Assembly: GCA_963843385.1 (NCBI GenBank)
Contig: CAWJJY010000005.1
Span: 1-64,000 of the forward strand
Direction: 5' to 3'
DNA from: CAVOHU01 sp963843385
Lineage (GTDB): Bacteria; Acidobacteriota; Vicinamibacteria; Vicinamibacterales; JAKQTR01
Length of the DNA: 64,000 nucleotides
Made by a program: the position numbers and the translations under genes. The first letter of the stretch is position 1. Every line of letters begins with the position of its first letter. This document shows positions 60,607 through 64,000 of this stretch, piece after piece. Below the pieces are notes generated by a model. That model searched no databases, had not been told where the DNA came from, and saw only the letters and a list, made by a program, of their open reading frames with translations.

Positions 60607-61704
60607 ATGGGCGATCAGTACCCGGTAGTCGCCGTGGCGGCCGTGCAGGCCGCGTCGGTGTTTCTCGACCGCGCCGGCTCGACCGAGAAGGCGTGCCGCT
60701 TGATCCGCGAGGCCGGCAGCCACGGCGCGCGCGTGATCGGCTTTCCCGAGGGGTTCATTCCCGCGCATCCGGTCTGGTATCACCATCACAGTGCGACCAG
60801 CCGGATCGCGAATCGGCTCGCGGTGGAGCTGTTCAAGAACTCGGTCGAGATCCCGGGGCCCGAGGTCGACGCGCTTCGCGCGGCGGCACGCGAGGCCAAC
60901 GCCTATGTCGTGATCGGCGTGTGCGAGAAACGGCCGCAGACCATCGGCACGATGTTCAACACCCAGGTGTACCTCGGCCCCGACGGCAGCCTGCTCGGCA
61001 AGCATCAGAAGATCATGCCGACCGTCGGCGAGCGGCTCGTCCACGCGGGCGGCTTTGGAGACACCTTCGGCGCGTTCCAGACCGAGTTCGGACCGATGAG
61101 CGGACTCATCTGCGGGGAGAATTCGAATCCGCTGGCCGTGTTTGCGCTGACCGCCGAAGGCACGCGCATTCACGTGATGAGCTGGCCGAATCACTTTCCG
61201 ACCAGCGGCGACCCGATGCGCAACCGGGTCACGATCGACGCGCAGGCGTTCGCGCAGATGAGCAAGGCCTTCGTGGTGTCCGCGTGCGGAACGGTCGACG
61301 AGGAGATGATCGCCAGGCTCGAGGTCGGCGGCGATGCCGAGGCGTTCCTGCGCAATCCCGAGTGCTGCGGCGGCAGCGTGATCGTGGCGCCGAACAGCCG
61401 CGTGCTGGCCGGGCCCCTTGGCGCTGAAGAAGGCATCCTCTACGCCGAGTGCAACCTCGAGCTCGGCGTGCTGGCCAAGTTGCGGCACGATTTCGCCGGG
61501 CACTACAATCGGCCGGACATTTTCCAGCTGCAAATCAACCGGAACGCGCCGCAGCTGTATTCCGCCAGCGGATCTCGCGAGCAGGCGGCGCCCCGCGGAC
61601 CGGAGCCTGAACAGCCGGGTGGACCGCCCGCGCCGGAGCAAACTCCAGACGCCGGCACGCCGCCGCGCGTCGGGCGTGCACCGCACACCAAAGCCCGGTC
61701 ATGA
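60607..61704 (+). CDS. Nitrilase-branch carbon-nitrogen hydrolase
   Basis: 365 residues, about the size of aliphatic and aryl nitrilases. The Glu-Lys-Cys triad is intact: Glu48 (IGFPEGFIP), Lys135 (GKHQKIMPT), Cys169 (SGLICGENSNP). The Cys context CGEN corresponds to the CWEN of true nitrilases, with Trp changed to Gly. The last ~45 residues are a Pro-rich tail. No signal peptide, so cytoplasmic. It would hydrolyse a nitrile or amide to acid and ammonia. The start at 60607 begins the homology; the ribosome-binding site is weak. Its stop overlaps the region of the next gene's first ATG. Confidence 0.87.
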   Translation: MGDQYPVVAVAAVQAASVFLDRAGSTEKACRLIREAGSHGARVIGFPEGFIPAHPVWYHHHSATSRIANRLAVELFKNSVEIPGPEVDALRAAAREANAYVVIGVCEKRPQTIGTMFNTQVYLGPDGSLLGKHQKIMPTVGERLVHAGGFGDTFGAFQTEFGPMSGLICGENSNPLAVFALTAEGTRIHVMSWPNHFPTSGDPMRNRVTIDAQAFAQMSKAFVVSACGTVDEEMIARLEVGGDAEAFLRNPECCGGSVIVAPNSRVLAGPLGAEEGILYAECNLELGVLAKLRHDFAGHYNRPDIFQLQINRNAPQLYSASGSREQAAPRGPEPEQPGGPPAPEQTPDAGTPPRVGRAPHTKARS

Positions 61705-61739
61705 CCGGGACCCGTCGTCTCGATTCGGAGGAGGACACC

Positions 61740-63539
61740 ATGTCGGCACGGCATTCCACCCGCGCGTTGCGCGCGGGCCTGCGCCTCTCCTGCGGCGCCA
61801 TCTGTTCGGGCCTGCTCGCCCTGGCGGGCTCGGTGGGCCCGTCGGCTACCGGACTCTCTGCGCAGGCGCACGCGCCGTCACCGGCCGCGCTCCCCTCCTA
61901 TGCCTCGACGCTGTCGCAGCCCAAGTACAAGCTGGTCGTGGACAAGGACGTGAAGATCCCGACGCGCGGCGGTTCGTACGTCATGGCTGACGTGTTCCGA
62001 CCCGATGCGCCTGGAGAAAAGTTCCCGCCGCTGCTGTCCTTGAGCGTCTATCAGAAGGAACTCCAGTATGTCCCTCATGCGGGCCCGTTCTCGCACCAGG
62101 AGCGCCCGGAGCCGGACTACTGGGTGCCGCGCGGCTATGTCCTGATCTTCATCGACAGCCCCGGGACCGGCCGATCCCCCGGCAATGCCGACGTCTGGAG
62201 CATGGCCGAAACCCGGGCCTACTACGACGCCATCGAGTGGGCGGCCGCTCAACCGTGGAGCACTGGCAAAGTCGGGCTCGCGGGCGTCTCGTACTACGCC
62301 GTCACGCAGTGGAACGTCGCCAGCCTGAAACCGCCGCATCTCTCGGCCATCATCCCGTGGGAAGGATTCACGGACCAGTACCGGGACTGGGCGTATCCCG
62401 GCGGATTGCTCGGACAGACGCGCGTGATGCGCTGGTGGACCGACGTCACGGGCAAACAACTGCTCGAGCACACGAGGGTCGACAACGCCGCCGCCTACAA
62501 CGAGAACTACATCTACAACCTGATGGTCAACTACCTCGACGGCCCATGGTGGGACCAGGTCAAGTCGCGCGGTCAACTCGATCAGGTCTCGCTGCCGTTC
62601 TTCAGCGTCGGGAACTGGACGAGCTTCCACTTTCGCGGCAACGTCGAAGGGTACGAGCGCGCAGCGTCCAGGGACAAGCTGTTGCGCGTGCACATCGGCG
62701 GACGACTGACCGAGTTCTACTCGCAGGAAGGCAAGACCGAGCAGCTCCGCTTCTACGATCACTGGCTCAAGGGGATCGACACGGGCATGATGAAGGAGCC
62801 GCCCGTCCGGCTCTGCGTCCGATCGAGCCCTTCGGAATGTCGATGGCGCTTCGAGGATGAGTTCCCGCTGAAACGCACGAAGTACACGAAGTTCTACCTG
62901 ACGGCCGATCCGTCGGGAGGCCTGGCCCCGAAGTCCACCAACGACACGAAGCTGGCGGTGTCGCCGCCCGCCGTCGAGCGCGGCCTGACCTACGACGCGG
63001 GGCCGTTGTCCGCGAGCCGCGGCGCCCGAAACGAGCCCGGCGCCTCCTTCGTCTCCGATCCGCTCATCGAAGACACCGAGATCACCGGGCACGTCAACCT
63101 GGTGATGTGGATCTCGTCGGAGACAGACGATGCCGACGTGTTCGCCGACCTGAGGAAGGTGAACCCCGACGGGTCGATCGAGGAGGTGTCGGACGGTGTG
63201 CTGAAGGTGTCGCACCGAAAGCTCGACCCGAAGCTGTCGCGGCCAGATCGGCCGTTTCACACCCACGATGTCGAACAGAAGCTGAAGCGCGGCGAGGTGG
63301 TGCCAATCGAGGTGGAGATCCGGACGACCAGCATGATCTTCCAGCAGGGAAGCCGGATCCGCGTCGACCTGATGCCTCACGACAACGAGCAGTACTTCGC
63401 GGTGTACCACCTCGGCAGCAACACGATCTACACCGGGGGCAGCCGGGCCTCCTACATCCTGCTGCCGATCGTGCCGCCCAAGGGCGGCGTACAGCCGGAT
63501 CTCGGCGGCATTCGCACGGGGGGCAGAGGGGGGCAGTGA
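61740..63539 (+). CDS. Exported CocE/NonD-family hydrolase 2
   Basis: 599 residues, a paralogue of the protein at 48443 with the same order of motifs. Signal peptide ~10-45; KLVVDKDVKIPTRGGSYVMADVFRP; oxyanion Tyr in LSVYQKEL; nucleophile GVSYY (Ser184); C-terminal jelly-roll ending MPHDNEQYFAVYHL...SYILLPIVPPKGG. The start at 61740 is set by GGAGGAGG; an ATG at 61701 that overlaps the nitrilase stop by four bases is less likely. Probably an exported esterase or acyl-amino hydrolase. It ends the plus-strand unit, followed by a GC hairpin. Confidence 0.9.
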   Translation: MSARHSTRALRAGLRLSCGAICSGLLALAGSVGPSATGLSAQAHAPSPAALPSYASTLSQPKYKLVVDKDVKIPTRGGSYVMADVFRPDAPGEKFPPLLSLSVYQKELQYVPHAGPFSHQERPEPDYWVPRGYVLIFIDSPGTGRSPGNADVWSMAETRAYYDAIEWAAAQPWSTGKVGLAGVSYYAVTQWNVASLKPPHLSAIIPWEGFTDQYRDWAYPGGLLGQTRVMRWWTDVTGKQLLEHTRVDNAAAYNENYIYNLMVNYLDGPWWDQVKSRGQLDQVSLPFFSVGNWTSFHFRGNVEGYERAASRDKLLRVHIGGRLTEFYSQEGKTEQLRFYDHWLKGIDTGMMKEPPVRLCVRSSPSECRWRFEDEFPLKRTKYTKFYLTADPSGGLAPKSTNDTKLAVSPPAVERGLTYDAGPLSASRGARNEPGASFVSDPLIEDTEITGHVNLVMWISSETDDADVFADLRKVNPDGSIEEVSDGVLKVSHRKLDPKLSRPDRPFHTHDVEQKLKRGEVVPIEVEIRTTSMIFQQGSRIRVDLMPHDNEQYFAVYHLGSNTIYTGGSRASYILLPIVPPKGGVQPDLGGIRTGGRGGQ

Positions 63540-63624
63540 TTCGGCCTGCCGGCGCTCGAGGCTCAGCCGCCGTCTTCAGGCTATCGGCTGCCGGCGAAAG
63601 CTCCCGACACGGCTGAGAGATGCA

Positions 63625-63646
63625 GGGCGGGGCTTCAACCCCGCCC
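63625..63646 (+). terminator. GC hairpin after CocE hydrolase 2
   Basis: A perfect 8-bp stem gggcgggg / ccccgccc with a 6-base loop, 86 bases past the stop. No U-tract. Confidence 0.5.
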
Positions 63647-63749
63647 AGCAAGAACCTCGATTGGGCAGGACGTTTGCCGGGCCGAAAGGCCCCCGCCTGC
63701 ACCCGACTCTCAGCCTGACGCCGACAGCCGGAAGCCGCCAGCCACCACC

Positions 63750-63931
63750 GTGTGCCGTGTACCGTGTGCCGTGTGCCGTGTGCCGTGTGCCGTGTGCCGT
63801 GTACCGTGTGCCGTGTGCCGTGTGCCGTGTGCCGTGTACCGTGTGCCGTGTACCGTGTGCCGTGTGCCGTGTGCCGTGTACCGTGTACCTGTGCCCTGTA
63901 ACCTGTACCCTGTAACCTGTACCCTGTAACC
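63750..63931 (+). repeat. Heptamer minisatellite, 26 units
   Basis: Twenty perfect units of GTGT(G/A)CC from 63750 to 63889 (gtgtgcc or gtgtacc), then six units of TGT(A/G)(A/C)CC from 63890 to 63931, all in a single unbroken 7-base register. Near-perfect copies mean recent expansion or ongoing slippage. Confidence 0.95.
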
Positions 63932-63947
63932 TGTATTCAGTGCCCCG

Positions 63948-64000
63948 CTACGCCTGAATCCGAAGCAGCTTCGCGGCGTTTCCGCCCAGGATGGCCTCCT
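63948..64000 (-). CDS. Amidohydrolase family 2, C-terminal end (partial)
   Basis: Only the last 17 codons are inside the window: EAILGGNAAKLLRIQA then TAG. The ILGGNA--LL string is the usual C-terminus of the ACMSD-like amidohydrolase family 2 (TIM-barrel decarboxylases and hydrolases). The rest lies to the right. It converges on the CocE hydrolase unit across the minisatellite. Confidence 0.65.
   Translation of the reverse strand, partial: EAILGGNAAKLLRIQA

Larger units (their letters stand above)
63540..63947. other. Intergenic region: terminator and heptamer minisatellite
   Basis: 408 bp, no gene. A degenerate heptamer block (cttcagg-ctatcgg-ctgccgg, ~63573-63593), a GC hairpin (63625-63646), and a long heptamer array (63750-63931). 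The array is open in one frame (a Val-Pro-Cys-Ala repeat) only because of its composition. Confidence 0.7.

Noticed and set aside
59416..61704. A 762-codon fusion reading into the nitrilase
   Set aside because: The first ~397 codons are an out-of-frame shadow of the secreted hydrolase at 59399; nitrilase homology starts at the ATG at 60607.
63661..63915. 84-codon frame with Val-Pro-Cys-Ala repeats
   Set aside because: It is the translation of a 7-bp minisatellite, which is free of stops in this frame by composition; there is no ribosome-binding site.
63750..63931. CRISPR array
   Set aside because: Units are 7 bp in direct tandem with no spacers and no cas genes nearby.

Overview
The window is high-GC bacterial chromosome. 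It most likely comes from an Acidobacteriota lineage close to Vicinamibacteria (old subgroup 6). The evidence is three very large Oar-like TonB-dependent receptors with N-terminal carboxypeptidase-regulatory domains, a protein with the VWFA-related domain common in Acidobacteria, a TPR-type Ser/Thr kinase, many Tat-exported oxidoreductases and hydrolases, and heptameric intergenic repeats. This assignment is inferred from gene content; there is no rRNA or intact tRNA here to confirm it. Most readable promoters are sigma70-like (TTGACN, 16-18 bp spacer, TATAGT or GATAAT), and many genes end in long GC hairpins.

Layout. (1) 1-3.5 kb looks like an accessory or scar region: two 48-bp 3' fragments of a tRNA-Leu gene flank one exported hypothetical gene, followed by GC-rich direct repeats, a hicB-hicA toxin-antitoxin pair and the C-terminal stump of an amidohydrolase. 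A DUF3224 gene precedes the first fragment. (2) 3.8-9 kb: a Ser/Thr kinase with TPRs (one frameshift), a small lipoprotein, a c-type cytochrome and a VWFA-related protein. (3) 9.1-22.3 kb: a secreted protein made of three fused alpha/beta-hydrolase domains, a Tat-exported hydrolase, TonB receptor 1, a di-heme cytochrome and a giant beta-helix/FN3 secreted protein. (4) 22.4-29.3 kb: one long minus-strand unit, metallo-beta-lactamase-fold hydrolase > LVIVD-repeat protein > SnoaL-like protein > E2 > E1alpha > E1beta of a 2-oxo-acid dehydrogenase. (5) 29.3-41.8 kb: TonB receptor 2, a second LVIVD protein, an amidase with a frameshift behind its signal peptide, then on the plus strand a Tat-type FAD oxidoreductase coupled to a glycosyltransferase-TPR fusion. 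(6) 42-50.2 kb: a second VWA-like protein, TonB receptor 3 and a CocE/NonD hydrolase. (7) 50.3-57 kb: a tight six-gene minus-strand operon, dctA-like transporter > 6-oxocamphor-hydrolase-like crotonase > HIBADH-like reductase > FMN alpha-hydroxy-acid oxidase with a CxxCH motif > two secreted alpha/beta hydrolases. (8) 57.6-63.5 kb, divergent: a Tat fumarate-reductase-type flavoprotein, another secreted alpha/beta hydrolase, a nitrilase and a second CocE hydrolase. The window ends in a heptamer minisatellite and the 3' end of an amidohydrolase.

My reading is that 9-63 kb is a catabolic region. Outer-membrane receptors bring in an oligomeric or hydrophobic substrate. Exported esterases, amidases and nitrilases trim it, periplasmic flavin and cytochrome enzymes oxidise it, and a C-C-bond hydrolase, a carboxylate transporter and a 2-oxo-acid dehydrogenase carry the products into central metabolism. 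The substrate cannot be read from sequence. The least ordinary items are the three-domain hydrolase and its relatives (six domains, all with a cysteine pair in the lid) and the 50-57 kb operon.
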